Virus record (IMG/VR): IMGVR_UViG_3300021420_000064
Location: 1-44,525 of that record
From: a virus
Strand: one strand, 5' to 3'
Length of the DNA stretch: 44,525 nucleotides
The notes beneath the pieces were generated by a model, which did no database searches, was not told where the DNA came from, and was given only the letters and a program-made list of their open reading frames with translations. Of the stretch, positions 29,662 to 36,902 are shown piece by piece. The stretch's first letter is position 1; each line of letters begins with the position of its first letter. Both the position numbers and the translations under genes were made by a program.

Positions 29662-30577
29662 GGACAGTTTCGCCAGCCTCGTGCGGCTGTTCATGTCGCC
29701 GGCCAATCCGAAGTGGCACAGTCCGCAGCCGGTCGGCTATGCGGATTCGACCAAGACGACGTGGGCGCGCGAACTGCGCTTTGCCGCTCGGCCCGATTGT
29801 CTCGGCTCCCTATCGCTACAGGAAATTCGCCCGGCGCTGGTCCAAGCCTATTTCGACGGCCTCTCCGATCGCCCCGGTAAGCAAGCGGCGGCCCTCACGG
29901 TGATGCGGCAACTTGAGGCATGGGCTATCGTGCGCGACCTCCTGCCCCGACAAATCACCCTCGGTGTCGAGATCGGCGAATGCGACGGCGGCCACGTTCC
30001 GTGGAGCGATGAGCAGGTTGCCGCGGCCGAGCTCCACGCCCGATCGGACTTCGCCCGCGTCGTTACCCTCGGCGCCAACACCGGACAGCGCGGCTCAGAC
30101 CTGGTGAGAATGTGCCCGACCGACATCGAGACTTACAAGGGGATCGACGGCATCAACGTCACCCAGCAAAAGACCGGCCGGCAGATATGGGTACCGATCT
30201 TGGAACCGCTGGCGCGAGCGATTGAAAAATGGGAACGGCGACCGGGGCCGTTCCTGCGGCGCCTCAACGGCCTCCCGTGGCCGCGCCCGGAATTGAGCAA
30301 GCGGTGGGCAGAGGAGCGCGATCGCAATCCCCACCTAGCCCAGCACAGCTCTATTCCGCTCGTGATCCATGGCCTGCGCGGTCATGCTTGCGTGCGCCTA
30401 CGCCGAGCCGGCGCGACCACGATGCAGATCGCCGACATGATCGGGATGTCGGTCGAGATGGTCGAGCAATACTGCCGCCTCTCGGTGCAGCGCGACAATG
30501 CCATTGCCGCCGTCTACCACCTGGACAAAACACTTCAAGAACGAAACGGCTCTCTCGCCTCGAAATCCACCGCGTAA
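29618..30577 (+). CDS. int: Tyrosine integrase, 319 aa
   Basis: Start ATG 29618 with AAAGGA 7 bases upstream. Catalytic residues are in place: Arg158 in ANTGQRGSDL, Lys185 in QQKTGRQIWVP, HGLRGH (His251, Arg254, His256) and nucleophile Tyr285 in MVEQYCRLSV. The N-terminal part is a helical core-binding domain. It integrates the phage into the host chromosome, most likely at a tRNA or similar site. The following gap (30578-30660) holds no recognisable attP; an AT-stretch CCTTTTTTGCT is present. Confidence 0.95.
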   Translation: MEQERRRPKLALITEDSFASLVRLFMSPANPKWHSPQPVGYADSTKTTWARELRFAARPDCLGSLSLQEIRPALVQAYFDGLSDRPGKQAAALTVMRQLEAWAIVRDLLPRQITLGVEIGECDGGHVPWSDEQVAAAELHARSDFARVVTLGANTGQRGSDLVRMCPTDIETYKGIDGINVTQQKTGRQIWVPILEPLARAIEKWERRPGPFLRRLNGLPWPRPELSKRWAEERDRNPHLAQHSSIPLVIHGLRGHACVRLRRAGATTMQIADMIGMSVEMVEQYCRLSVQRDNAIAAVYHLDKTLQERNGSLASKSTA

Positions 30578-30660
30578 GTCATTGAAATTGCGTCAGGCAT
30601 CGTATTCCGCCGTTATGTTCCTTTTTTGCTAAGTACATGCGAACACTAGGAAAAGGGCAA

Positions 30661-31041
30661 ATGACCGTCAAAACCCAAAAAGCCAAACGAGGCCAAACGG
30701 GGCTAATAGACCGTAAGGCGTTTTGGCGCTTTTGTCGCTACTCCGCGGCAGGGGCTTTGGCCCGCTCGTCTGAGGGAAAGTTCCCCTGTACACTCGATGC
30801 CTACTACATCGATCAGCTCTTGGTCGATCAGCAATGGCGCTGTGCGGTTAGTGGCGTGCTTCTAGAGCCGCCATCGAGGAAGCAGCGACCGTTCGCCCCG
30901 AGCATCGATCGGATTGTGCCGGCGCTCGGCTATGTGCCCGGCAACGTCCGGGTGGTCTGTCAAATCGTCAACGTCGCAATGAATGCGTGGGGCCTAGAGG
31001 CCCTGCAAACACTCGTGGCCGCTATGGCAAGGAGGAAATGA
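30661..31041 (+). CDS. HNH-like protein, 126 aa
   Basis: Start ATG 30661, just after AAAAGGG; an ATG at 30637 is possible. Sequence RCAVSGVLLEPPSRKQRPFA with PSIDRIVPALGYVPGNVRVV and CQIVNVAMNAWG matches the pattern of small HNH-type proteins (SxDRI.P..GY..GN...VC...N). The usual catalytic His is not obvious, so activity is uncertain. Basic N-terminus. Confidence 0.65.
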   Translation: MTVKTQKAKRGQTGLIDRKAFWRFCRYSAAGALARSSEGKFPCTLDAYYIDQLLVDQQWRCAVSGVLLEPPSRKQRPFAPSIDRIVPALGYVPGNVRVVCQIVNVAMNAWGLEALQTLVAAMARRK

Positions 31042-31244
31042 TGTGGATCGGATCGAATGCTCTGGAACTCAACGAAGCGACCATGATCGCGGCGCTTCAA
31101 TACTGGCTGGACAATAAGGTTGTGAACAAAGACGAATCAGGCCCGATTGTAAAATCGGTCAAGGCGTCCCAAACGAGCGGCGGCAATTTGTTCCGCGTCG
31201 ATCTGGAGGAACGCAAACCGCACCCACTGCAAAACGCGGCATAG
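31041..31244 (+). CDS. Small hypothetical protein, 67 aa
   Basis: AGGAGG lies 5 bases before this ATG (a second ATG at 31038 is too close to it). ELNEATMIAALQYWLDNKVV then a strand region FRVDLEERKPHP. A small alpha/beta protein; no family recognised. Confidence 0.65.
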   Translation: MWIGSNALELNEATMIAALQYWLDNKVVNKDESGPIVKSVKASQTSGGNLFRVDLEERKPHPLQNAA

Positions 31245-31254
31245 GATGCATGCC

Positions 31255-31479
31255 ATGGCCAACGAGTACACCGAAATGCACCGCATCATGAAGGAAGCGG
31301 TTGCGAAACAGGACCGCGAGGGCTGGGCGAGTCCTGAGATCGAGGATTTTTCCAGGATGGTCCTAAAGGCGCTGTGGGCGTGCGCGAACAACAATCCGCC
31401 AGGTCCGATCTTGGTGCAAAGTTTGGCGAGGTACACCGAGGATCTGGCGAGGGCGCGCGAACGGTTCCCGACCATCTGA
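31255..31479 (+). CDS. Small helical protein, 74 aa
   Basis: Start at 31255 judged from AGGA 8 bases upstream (31246 also possible). Helices EYTEMHRIMKEAVAKQDREG and DFSRMVLKALWACANNN, then LARYTEDLARARERF. Unknown function. Confidence 0.6.
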   Translation: MANEYTEMHRIMKEAVAKQDREGWASPEIEDFSRMVLKALWACANNNPPGPILVQSLARYTEDLARARERFPTI

Positions 31480-31505
31480 CCATCATGTGAGTTGAGGGAA
31501 CAACG

Positions 31506-31622
31506 ATGGGAACGGAAATTTGCGACAAATGCGGCAAGCCCTGCCCTGTAACCTTTTACGTCAAAGGCCCGGTTAAACCCATGCTGGTCTGCATCGAATG
31601 CAAACCTAAGAGGAAAACATGA
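31506..31622 (+). CDS. Zinc-ribbon micro-protein, 38 aa
   Basis: Two CxxC pairs: CDKCGKPC and CIECK, 23 residues apart, the spacing of a zinc ribbon. ATGA overlap with the next gene, which also has cysteine pairs. Likely binds zinc and perhaps nucleic acid or a partner protein. Confidence 0.65.
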   Translation: MGTEICDKCGKPCPVTFYVKGPVKPMLVCIECKPKRKT

Positions 31623-31843
31623 GCCGCATGGACCTAATTGCAAAAGCCAAGCCGATCACTTTTCCTGGCGTCAATGGGATGGCGGTTTGCGACTGCGGGA
31701 GCACGATATTTAGCATCGGCATGGAGCGCGACGCTCTTGGCAACAATCACATTCGTTGCCTTGAGTGCTCCAACTGCGGCCATCAACTAGCCGTGCCATT
31801 TTTTGACGATGCCACTAAACGACAGCCACACATGAAAGGTTAG
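31619..31843 (+). CDS. Zinc-binding protein, 74 aa
   Basis: CDCGSTIF and CLECSNCGHQL give two cysteine pairs; the rest is beta-rich. ATGA-coupled to the zinc-ribbon micro-protein. Function unknown. Confidence 0.65.
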   Translation: MSRMDLIAKAKPITFPGVNGMAVCDCGSTIFSIGMERDALGNNHIRCLECSNCGHQLAVPFFDDATKRQPHMKG

Positions 31844-31848
31844 TCGAC

Positions 31849-32055
31849 ATGGACAAGGAAACCATCCAAACGCTGCTCGACCTTCTCAACCCGCTTCACG
31901 GATCGCTCGATGTGCAGGTCACCGCGCAGTTCACAGACGAACGGGAGTTAGACCCACCGAAGGATCGCGAGTATGACGTCAATGTTACGTGGCAGATGGA
32001 GCGCGATCTCACGCAGGCGGTCTGCATTCTGGAAAACCGCCTACGCGGCGAGTGA
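31849..32055 (+). CDS. Small acidic protein, 68 aa
   Basis: Five bases after the previous stop, with AAAGG upstream of the ATG. LLDLLNPLHGSLDVQVTAQF then MERDLTQAVCILENRL. Acidic, alpha/beta. No family recognised. Confidence 0.6.
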   Translation: MDKETIQTLLDLLNPLHGSLDVQVTAQFTDERELDPPKDREYDVNVTWQMERDLTQAVCILENRLRGE

Positions 32056-32096
32056 CGGCAACTCCTGATGAATCAACAAACTACTTAGGTCAGACA

Positions 32097-32438
32097 ATGA
32101 AAACGGTTGTCCTTAAAATTTGTGCCGCAATTGTCGCAGTACCCTGTCTGCTGTTTGCCACGGTCTTTGCCATCGGCAGCATTACAGGCGATCACTCGTT
32201 GCGATACGACAACGACGGAACGTGGGTATGCTGGACGCCGCGCGATCGCATGAGCCGTGACTGCTGGCTATTAGCCCCGCTGGTGCCGACATCATATTTG
32301 AAAGACCTGCCGGAATCGCAATCTCTTATCGAATGGACCGGAGAATTTCCCCTGTGCGGAGATGCTGGCGGCAGCCTACGTATAATCGGTCGGGCCGACC
32401 CTTCGCTTATGCTCGACTGCAAGGACGCGCGCCACTAA
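32097..32438 (+). CDS. Exported or membrane-anchored protein, 113 aa
   Basis: Start ATG 32097. N-terminal hydrophobic segment VLKICAAIVAVPCLLFATVF is a signal peptide or anchor. The remainder has four cysteines and tryptophans (GTWVCWTPRDRMSRDCWLL, FPLCGDAGGS, LDCKDAR), suggesting a disulfide-bonded periplasmic domain. Unknown function; a surface role in lysogens is possible. Confidence 0.6.
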   Translation: MKTVVLKICAAIVAVPCLLFATVFAIGSITGDHSLRYDNDGTWVCWTPRDRMSRDCWLLAPLVPTSYLKDLPESQSLIEWTGEFPLCGDAGGSLRIIGRADPSLMLDCKDARH

Positions 32439-32453
32439 CGCGGCGAGAGGGAA

Positions 32454-32810
32454 ATGTGCGATTGTCCAGAGCGGCCACGCTGCCAAATGAGAGCGTGCCA
32501 CGCCTTTGCCGATTGGTCGGTTTTTCCTCAATGGAAAGTCTGTCGGTTCTCGATCATGTTCATCTGCAACTGGCATCGGGAGCAGATGCAGAAGCCAATT
32601 CCGGGCATCGACCGCCCACCGTATGCAGACGAATTTTGGAAGCCGTCGATTAAGGATTGCGTGCGGCTCGCACTCATAAGGTTAAACCACGAGGATCGCC
32701 GCAAGGAGGTCAAAGAAGTGGAAGACTCTCAGGCCGAGAACTACCGCGATGAACGCTATACGCCGAGACAGCTAAAGCAGATTTTGGTATTGCGTTCACA
32801 TCTTCGTTAA
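32454..32810 (+). CDS. Cysteine-rich protein, 118 aa
   Basis: GAGAGGG upstream of ATG. N-terminal CDCPERPRCQMRACHAF and later CRFSIMFICNWHREQM give several Cys/His that may bind zinc. C-terminal helix RLNHEDRRKEVKEVEDSQAE then a basic end. Unknown. Confidence 0.6.
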   Translation: MCDCPERPRCQMRACHAFADWSVFPQWKVCRFSIMFICNWHREQMQKPIPGIDRPPYADEFWKPSIKDCVRLALIRLNHEDRRKEVKEVEDSQAENYRDERYTPRQLKQILVLRSHLR

Positions 32811-32826
32811 TGGGGAGGAAGTAGCC

Positions 32827-33027
32827 ATGGCTGATAATACAGACATCGAATTTAAGCCATGCCCGTTTTGCGAAGGCACAGATATTCGCTGCAACAAGCA
32901 TCACGAGTCGCAAAGCCCAACGGGATTTGTTTGGTCGATGTGCTGCTACAAATGTGGCGCGACTTTCCCAAACCGCTATAAACGCGAGTTGCTTTTAGAG
33001 TGCTGGAACACTCGCCCGAGTCATTAA
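32827..33027 (+). CDS. Lar-like restriction-alleviation protein, 66 aa
   Basis: KPCPFCEGTDIRC near the start, then CCYKCGATFPNRYKR and the ending LLECWNTRPSH are the three signature blocks of the Lar family (CPFC, CxxC, WNxR). Lar proteins from lambdoid phages and Rac counter type I restriction by promoting host methylation. Ribosome site GGAGG 6 bases before ATG. Together with the cytosine methyltransferase it points to anti-restriction. Confidence 0.75.
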   Translation: MADNTDIEFKPCPFCEGTDIRCNKHHESQSPTGFVWSMCCYKCGATFPNRYKRELLLECWNTRPSH

Positions 33028-33043
33028 CGTGTCGGGAGCAAAC

Positions 33044-33292
33044 ATGACCATCACACTTGATCTTGCGCGGCAATTGCGCGAAGCCGCAGCACGGGGATAT
33101 TTTTATAATCATTCCTCTCTAGTCATGGAAGCCGCCGCCGAGATCGTCAAGCAACGACTGACTATCGCCAGGCTGCGGCTGGCGCTGCAAAATGTGATTA
33201 CATCGCTCAAGAACGACAACGACGAGATTGCTGCATACGCCTATGCCAAGACTGCATTGGATGCTTCTGAGCAGAAAGGGAACAACACATGA
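33044..33292 (+). CDS. Small helical protein, 82 aa
   Basis: GGAG lies 6 bases before ATG 33044. Helical: LARQLREAAARGYFYNHSSL then EIVKQRLTIARLRLALQNV, ending in an alanine helix. Coupled to the next ORF by ATGA. Unknown. Confidence 0.6.
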   Translation: MTITLDLARQLREAAARGYFYNHSSLVMEAAAEIVKQRLTIARLRLALQNVITSLKNDNDEIAAYAYAKTALDASEQKGNNT

Positions 33293-33396
33293 CGACACAC
33301 GAAATCTCGGCAGCACTTCTAATTTCTTTCGGGGCGTTTCTCTCCGGTACGGGCATCATGCTATTGTCCCTTGGCCTTGCGCAGGCGCTAAAATGA
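33289..33396 (+). CDS. Single-pass membrane peptide, 35 aa
   Basis: ATGA overlap at both ends. Hydrophobic AALLISFGAFLSGTGIMLL forms one membrane helix. Supported by coupling. Confidence 0.5.
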   Translation: MTTHEISAALLISFGAFLSGTGIMLLSLGLAQALK

Positions 33397-33701
33397 GAGA
33401 GCCGTGCCTGAGCATTGGACTTAGCGCCTGCGACAAAAATGGCCACATTCCAGGTGGTCCGATTTGGATGCTGCATTGGCTCCCGAAGGGTTATGCCCCA
33501 ACTTACGAGGACCGCTTGCTAGGTGTGTTCTTCGACACGGAAGGCAAGTGGAGTGATTGCGGCTTGCGCATGCCGGAAGATTGCGACGATGAAAAGCACC
33601 CGCTTCCGCGATTATTGCAAGTCGTAAAGACTGCCATTGAAAATCATCTGCGCGAGCATCCCGAAGATGCGGCGGGACATCTAGAACTCGAACGCGCCTG
33701 A
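33393..33701 (+). CDS. Hypothetical protein, 102 aa
   Basis: Start ATG 33393 overlapping the previous stop. Beta-rich start (CLSIGLSACDKNGHIPGGPI, WMLHWLPKGY) and helical end (LLQVVKTAIENHLREHPEDA). No family recognised. Confidence 0.6.
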   Translation: MREPCLSIGLSACDKNGHIPGGPIWMLHWLPKGYAPTYEDRLLGVFFDTEGKWSDCGLRMPEDCDDEKHPLPRLLQVVKTAIENHLREHPEDAAGHLELERA

Positions 33702-33717
33702 TAAGCGATTAGTCGCC

Positions 33718-33906
33718 ATGACCATCATTGATCTCTCCACCAAACGACCGCCGGTTATTTACTCTGTGACGGTCGTAGAAGGATGGGACGGCAGTTTGGA
33801 AATACAGGTAAATGGTGTGCAAGATGATCCTCGGAGCCGGTTTGCCGTTGCCGATGCATTATCGAGAGCTTCGTTATTACTCAAGGAGCGATGTCAGAAT
33901 GGTTAA
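33718..33906 (+). CDS. Small hypothetical protein, 62 aa
   Basis: IYSVTVVEGWDGSLEIQVNG gives strands, then a helix FAVADALSRASLLLKE. Weak ribosome site. Overlaps the next gene by 8 bases. Unknown. Confidence 0.55.
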   Translation: MTIIDLSTKRPPVIYSVTVVEGWDGSLEIQVNGVQDDPRSRFAVADALSRASLLLKERCQNG

Positions 33907-34198
33907 GCCTCTAGATATCTATCTTGGACAGGAATTGTCTGCTGAACGTAAAACAGCAATTGAAGCTGTTGCGGCAACAGGATTGGACGACAATGAATTC
34001 GAATTCTGGGATCGCGTCCAACGGGTTCAAGACATTTGCGGGCGCTGGGATGTCTCTCCAGCCATCGTTGCACAAGCAATAGACTTTATATGGCCCTACG
34101 TTTCACCTGACGGTGAATACGGCCACATGATCGTTGCAGACTGCGACCTTAATGGTCTTTTGGCCGCGATAGCGCGCGCTAATGGGCAAGACGGATAA
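33899..34198 (+). CDS. Hypothetical helical protein, 99 aa
   Basis: Start ATG 33899, overlapping the previous stop; AGGAGC lies a few bases further upstream. LSAERKTAIEAVAATGLDDN then VSPAIVAQAIDFIWPYVSPD and a C-terminal helix. Slightly AT-richer than its surroundings. Unknown. Confidence 0.55.
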   Translation: MVKPLDIYLGQELSAERKTAIEAVAATGLDDNEFEFWDRVQRVQDICGRWDVSPAIVAQAIDFIWPYVSPDGEYGHMIVADCDLNGLLAAIARANGQDG

Positions 34199-34210
34199 GC
34201 GATTAATATC

Positions 34211-34339
34211 ATGACCCTCAGCGAAATAGTTGCCAAGATCGAGGCCGAGGACTTTCAATGGGCCGTCTGCCGTGAAGAAGACGGCATGCGCACAGCAGCA
34301 CGAAGGCCGTGGTCGCAAGCGTTTCTTGCCACGGCTTAG
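34211..34339 (+). CDS. Small protein at the end of the rightward operon, 42 aa
   Basis: Twelve bases after the previous stop. EIVAKIEAEDFQWAVCREED then a basic end. Two strong hairpins lie within its coding sequence, so the DNA may serve mainly as a transcription end. Uncertain gene. Confidence 0.35.
   Translation: MTLSEIVAKIEAEDFQWAVCREEDGMRTAARRPWSQAFLATA
34262..34335. terminator. Tandem hairpins at convergence of two operons
   Basis: First hairpin GCCGTCT/AGACGGC (34262-34285), loop 10. Second GCCGTGG...CCACGGC with an inner CAAG/CTTG stem and a 3-base bulge (34306-34335). Neither has a clear U-tract, so they may be Rho-assisted ends or processing sites for both rightward and leftward transcripts. 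Confidence 0.45.
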
Positions 34340-34363
34340 GACGATAGCGCGGCCACTTCATTT

Positions 34364-34612
34364 TCATTGATGCCCCGATGGGCGCTGCCCATGACGCGGA
34401 TATTCAGGGCCGACGATTGACGGCTCCTCGGGCGGCGCGAAGCAATCCCTGGTCTGGTCGTCGCAGTTCTGGCTATCGGTCGCTGATGGACCTAAGCGCA
34501 TGGAACTACCAGACAGGCCAGGCAGTCGTGCGAAGAACAGACCGTAGCAAAGCGCGACGACCAGAACGGCCAATAGCAGCACTATTCCGATCGTCGCCAG
34601 AATCCTCATCAT
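34364..34612 (-). CDS. Single-pass membrane protein, 82 aa
   Basis: Start at ATG 34612. N-terminal ILATIGIVLLLAVLVVALCY is one membrane helix; the tail is soluble and polar with two cysteines (NCDDQTRDCFAPPEEP). It lies at the very end of the late operon with other membrane genes. The signal-like N-terminus and proline-containing tail could suit a spanin subunit, but no clear lipobox or coiled coil is seen. Confidence 0.55.
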   Translation of the reverse strand: MMRILATIGIVLLLAVLVVALCYGLFFARLPGLSGSSMRLGPSATDSQNCDDQTRDCFAPPEEPSIVGPEYPRHGQRPSGHQ

Positions 34613-34613
34613 G

Positions 34614-34832
34614 CTATCGGCTCGGCCATAGTGTGATGCCAGCGGCAAACGGCCAGAGCAGCCGGACCAGGATCAGGATAGCGATCAGCACGAACATGAC
34701 CTTGAGGATGGTCACGACGATTGCAGGGATCGCAATGCCGATTGCGCCTAGCACCCAAAGCGTGAGGAAGAAGCAGATGGCGAGAACGCACAGGTACAAT
34801 AGCGCTCGGATCAGTGCCTCGAAGAAACCCAT
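34614..34832 (-). CDS. Polytopic membrane protein, 72 aa (holin-like candidate)
   Basis: AGGAG lies 7 bases before ATG. Nearly all hydrophobic: LLYLCVLAICFFLTLWVLGA and IVVTILKVMFVLIAILILVR, so two or three membrane helices. Small size and place in the late operon fit a holin or holin antagonist; a stronger holin candidate is at 36903-37292. Confidence 0.6.
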   Translation of the reverse strand: MGFFEALIRALLYLCVLAICFFLTLWVLGAIGIAIPAIVVTILKVMFVLIAILILVRLLWPFAAGITLWPSR

Positions 34833-34888
34833 GGCATTCTCCTATGTTGCTGGACCAAGCGCCAGCTAGAGTTAAGGTTGCATCACTT

Positions 34889-35131
34889 TTACGAATCTAC
34901 TTTGTTGAAGCCGAAGCATCTACGCACCATCGGCGGCCAATCAGATTGCGAGCCCAGCACCAGACCACGACCGTGGCGCAGTTCGTTGACTTGATTTACG
35001 AGAGCATCGTGTCGGACCACAACGCGATCGAGGCGACGGATAACGCCGAAATAATTGGCGAGTATGGCCGCAACCATCCCAAGGATTGTCACCACTTCGC
35101 CGATTGAGAATGTCGCTTGGAAAGCTGCCAC
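34889..35131 (-). CDS. Single-pass membrane protein, 80 aa
   Basis: GTG start with AGGAG 7 bases upstream. One membrane helix near the N-terminus (VVTILGMVAAILANYFGVI), then a basic soluble part (RRLDRVVVRHDALVNQVNEL). Resembles small phage membrane proteins of the lysis region. Function unknown. Confidence 0.55.
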   Translation of the reverse strand: MAAFQATFSIGEVVTILGMVAAILANYFGVIRRLDRVVVRHDALVNQVNELRHGRGLVLGSQSDWPPMVRRCFGFNKVDS

Positions 35132-35143
35132 GGCACGTCTCCT

Positions 35144-35362
35144 TCACGTTGGGGTTTCTGTAGAAAGGCTTTTACGCTCGGCGCGACGTACCAAGACGTG
35201 ATGTACCAGCCATTCGTCTCCTTCCTGATACATTTCCGAATTGATGTTGAGTATCATTTCGATCGGCTGCGAAAACTCATTCCGGTAGAAATCGTGCGTC
35301 AGGTGAACGCGGCGGATGCCATTGTTCGGCGTGACGCTGCGGACGGTGAATATCTCGCGCAT
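35144..35362 (-). CDS. Small soluble protein, 72 aa
   Basis: Start at ATG 35362 (GTG 35365 also possible), just after the stop of the coiled-coil membrane protein. Beta-rich: IFTVRSVTPNNGIRRVHLTH and WLVHHVLVRRAERK. No family recognised. Confidence 0.5.
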   Translation of the reverse strand: MREIFTVRSVTPNNGIRRVHLTHDFYRNEFSQPIEMILNINSEMYQEGDEWLVHHVLVRRAERKSLSTETPT

Positions 35363-35368
35363 CACCCA

Positions 35369-35884
35369 TCACCCATGGTGCCAGGTGATGCCAGCCACGA
35401 TCAGCGCGGCGATGCCGATTGCGCCGACGATGTAGGCCCCGACCGTCGCCCAATCCTTGCGGCTGAGGTCAGATATACGGGCCTTTAGGTCGTCGATCTT
35501 CTCGTCGAGGCTGTCGATTTGCTTGGTGAAAGCCGCGCCCGCCTTGTCAATCGCCAGCGTGTTGCTTTCATTCTGCGACTTGACCGCGGCCTCGGCGGCC
35601 TTGAAGGCGGCGGCAAGCGCGATGTCACGCATCGTAAATTCGGTTTTGACGCCGACGAACTTTTCCTCGATGAGCTCGCGCAGATGCTTGATCTGCTCCT
35701 CGGATAGACCGGGTATTGCCTCAATAGCGGCCCATAGTTTGGCCAAATCGGATTTTATGCCGCTAACTTGCACATCAAAAAATGATGTGAGCTCTTTCTT
35801 TGCGAGCGCAACCGCGTCGGTTGTCAGCTTGGTCGGATCTGGAACCGGGACCGACCCGCGTTCCTCAAGTTCACCGCGGGCCAT
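35369..35884 (-). CDS. Coiled-coil protein with C-terminal membrane anchor, 171 aa
   Basis: Start at ATG 35884 (upstream GTG/ATG at 35920 and 35902 possible). Long charged helices (SGIKSDLAKLWAAIEAIPGL, IDSLDEKIDDLKARISDLSR) end in a membrane helix VGAYIVGAIGIAALIVAGI. A tail-anchored coiled-coil protein in the lysis region; could oligomerise at the inner membrane during lysis or act as a receptor-side exclusion factor. Confidence 0.65.
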   Translation of the reverse strand: MARGELEERGSVPVPDPTKLTTDAVALAKKELTSFFDVQVSGIKSDLAKLWAAIEAIPGLSEEQIKHLRELIEEKFVGVKTEFTMRDIALAAAFKAAEAAVKSQNESNTLAIDKAGAAFTKQIDSLDEKIDDLKARISDLSRKDWATVGAYIVGAIGIAALIVAGITWHHG

Positions 35885-35985
35885 TGCTGTGCGGCTCCGC
35901 ATAAAGGGGACGCGCGCCACACACCACCGGGGAGCCAGGGGGTACTAGCAGCCAGGAGGGCAGCATGTGACGCGCGTTTCTCATG

Positions 35986-36759
35986 TCACCAGAGAACTTT
36001 GGTGTAGGCAAAATACTGATTGCCGAACGAGCCGGCACCAGCAAACTTCGGAGATCCAGGCCCTGCAATCACGGTGAATCCCTTGTCGGCGAACACGACT
36101 TCAGCTCCGAGATCGAGCGCGGCGCCGGTCGGTTTTCCGGTTGCGTCAATGATCTGCGCAATAGCGCCGGCCTGGATCATGGGGGCAACTCCCCAAGTCG
36201 TAGTGCCTACGCCGACGAAATTGCCGTTCTCACCCCATTCCTTTGCCCCGGCTCCGATGTAGAGCTGCGCCGCGCTGAGAAGAATGCCGGCGGGCGACGT
36301 TGGGATCAGATTTGAAAAGGTGAACGGATTAGTGATGCCGAAGTTCGGGAGATATTGCAGCGGATTCCAACCGTGAACCCGGACCACCGTTTCGTTCGAC
36401 CAGCGGCTTACCGTTGAGACTGGCGCGCTCGTCGCCGTCGCGGTGATGTTCTGATAGTCGAGCGAGTCCTCGATCGCCCACCAGAAGGACGCATTGCCCT
36501 TGGTCCAGCCGAGCGTGCCGCCGATCGCCCCGCCGGCAGCGTTGAGGTTGCCAGTAGCCAGCGAACCCACGAACGTCGGATTGCCGGCGACGGAGTTCTG
36601 CTGCACCCCGGCCATGGTGTTGATGCCGAAGTAGAAGCCGGAACTGTCGTACGGATAGGCCGGCGGTCCAGGCGGCGCCTTGCCGAGAAGCGGCAAATCG
36701 GCAGCAAACGCCGGAAGGGCGAAAATAGCCGCAAAAACACTGAGAATTAGCTTGTGCAT
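35986..36759 (-). CDS. Outer-membrane beta-barrel protein, 257 aa
   Basis: Sec signal LILSVFAAIFALPAFA then ADLPLLGKAPPGPPAYPY with SSGFYFGINT, the start of Rhizobiales Omp25/Omp31-type barrels. Alternating amphipathic strands follow (AIGGTLGWTKGNASFWW, LYIGAGAKEWGENG, ALDLGAEVVFADKGFTVIAG), and it ends in FGNQYFAYTKVLW with a C-terminal aromatic as outer-membrane proteins require. Not a virion protein by these features. It may mask the receptor or change the host surface. It has intergenic gaps on both sides, unlike its coupled neighbours. Confidence 0.8.
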   Translation of the reverse strand: MHKLILSVFAAIFALPAFAADLPLLGKAPPGPPAYPYDSSGFYFGINTMAGVQQNSVAGNPTFVGSLATGNLNAAGGAIGGTLGWTKGNASFWWAIEDSLDYQNITATATSAPVSTVSRWSNETVVRVHGWNPLQYLPNFGITNPFTFSNLIPTSPAGILLSAAQLYIGAGAKEWGENGNFVGVGTTTWGVAPMIQAGAIAQIIDATGKPTGAALDLGAEVVFADKGFTVIAGPGSPKFAGAGSFGNQYFAYTKVLW

Positions 36760-36776
36760 GACGCATTCCCCTGTTG

Positions 36777-36803
36777 GTTACTGATGAGTACCTAGTTACT
36801 GAT
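36777..36803. repeat. Direct repeat in the outer-membrane-protein leader
   Basis: GTTACTGAT occurs at 36777-36785 and 36795-36803, 18 bases apart, 18 to 44 bases upstream of the start of the barrel gene. Such spacing suits a dimeric activator or repressor of a self-standing promoter. Confidence 0.5.
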
Positions 36804-36841
36804 CAGAACCACCTATATCCGGGATGCCGGCCAATTTAGAG

Positions 36842-36855
36842 CACCAACATATTGG
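36842..36855. promoter_or_regulatory. Small inverted repeat upstream of the outer-membrane protein gene
   Basis: ACCAA-CATA-TTGGT is a perfect 5-base stem between the holin stop and the barrel leader. Too short for a confident call; noted because the gap (36760-36902) seems to hold a promoter of its own. Confidence 0.25.
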
Positions 36856-36902
36856 TAATTGCGCTTTTTCATCCGTAGTGACATTTTTGACGCACCGCGC
36901 AA

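Noticed and set aside
30578-30660. Search for attP or tRNA fragment beside the integrase
   Set aside because: No tRNA-like arm or inverted core repeat could be recognised by eye; needs comparison with host genomes.
34378-34392. Perfect ATGGGC-GCT-GCCCAT palindrome
   Set aside because: Inside the end of a coding sequence with no U-tract; not enough to call a terminator.
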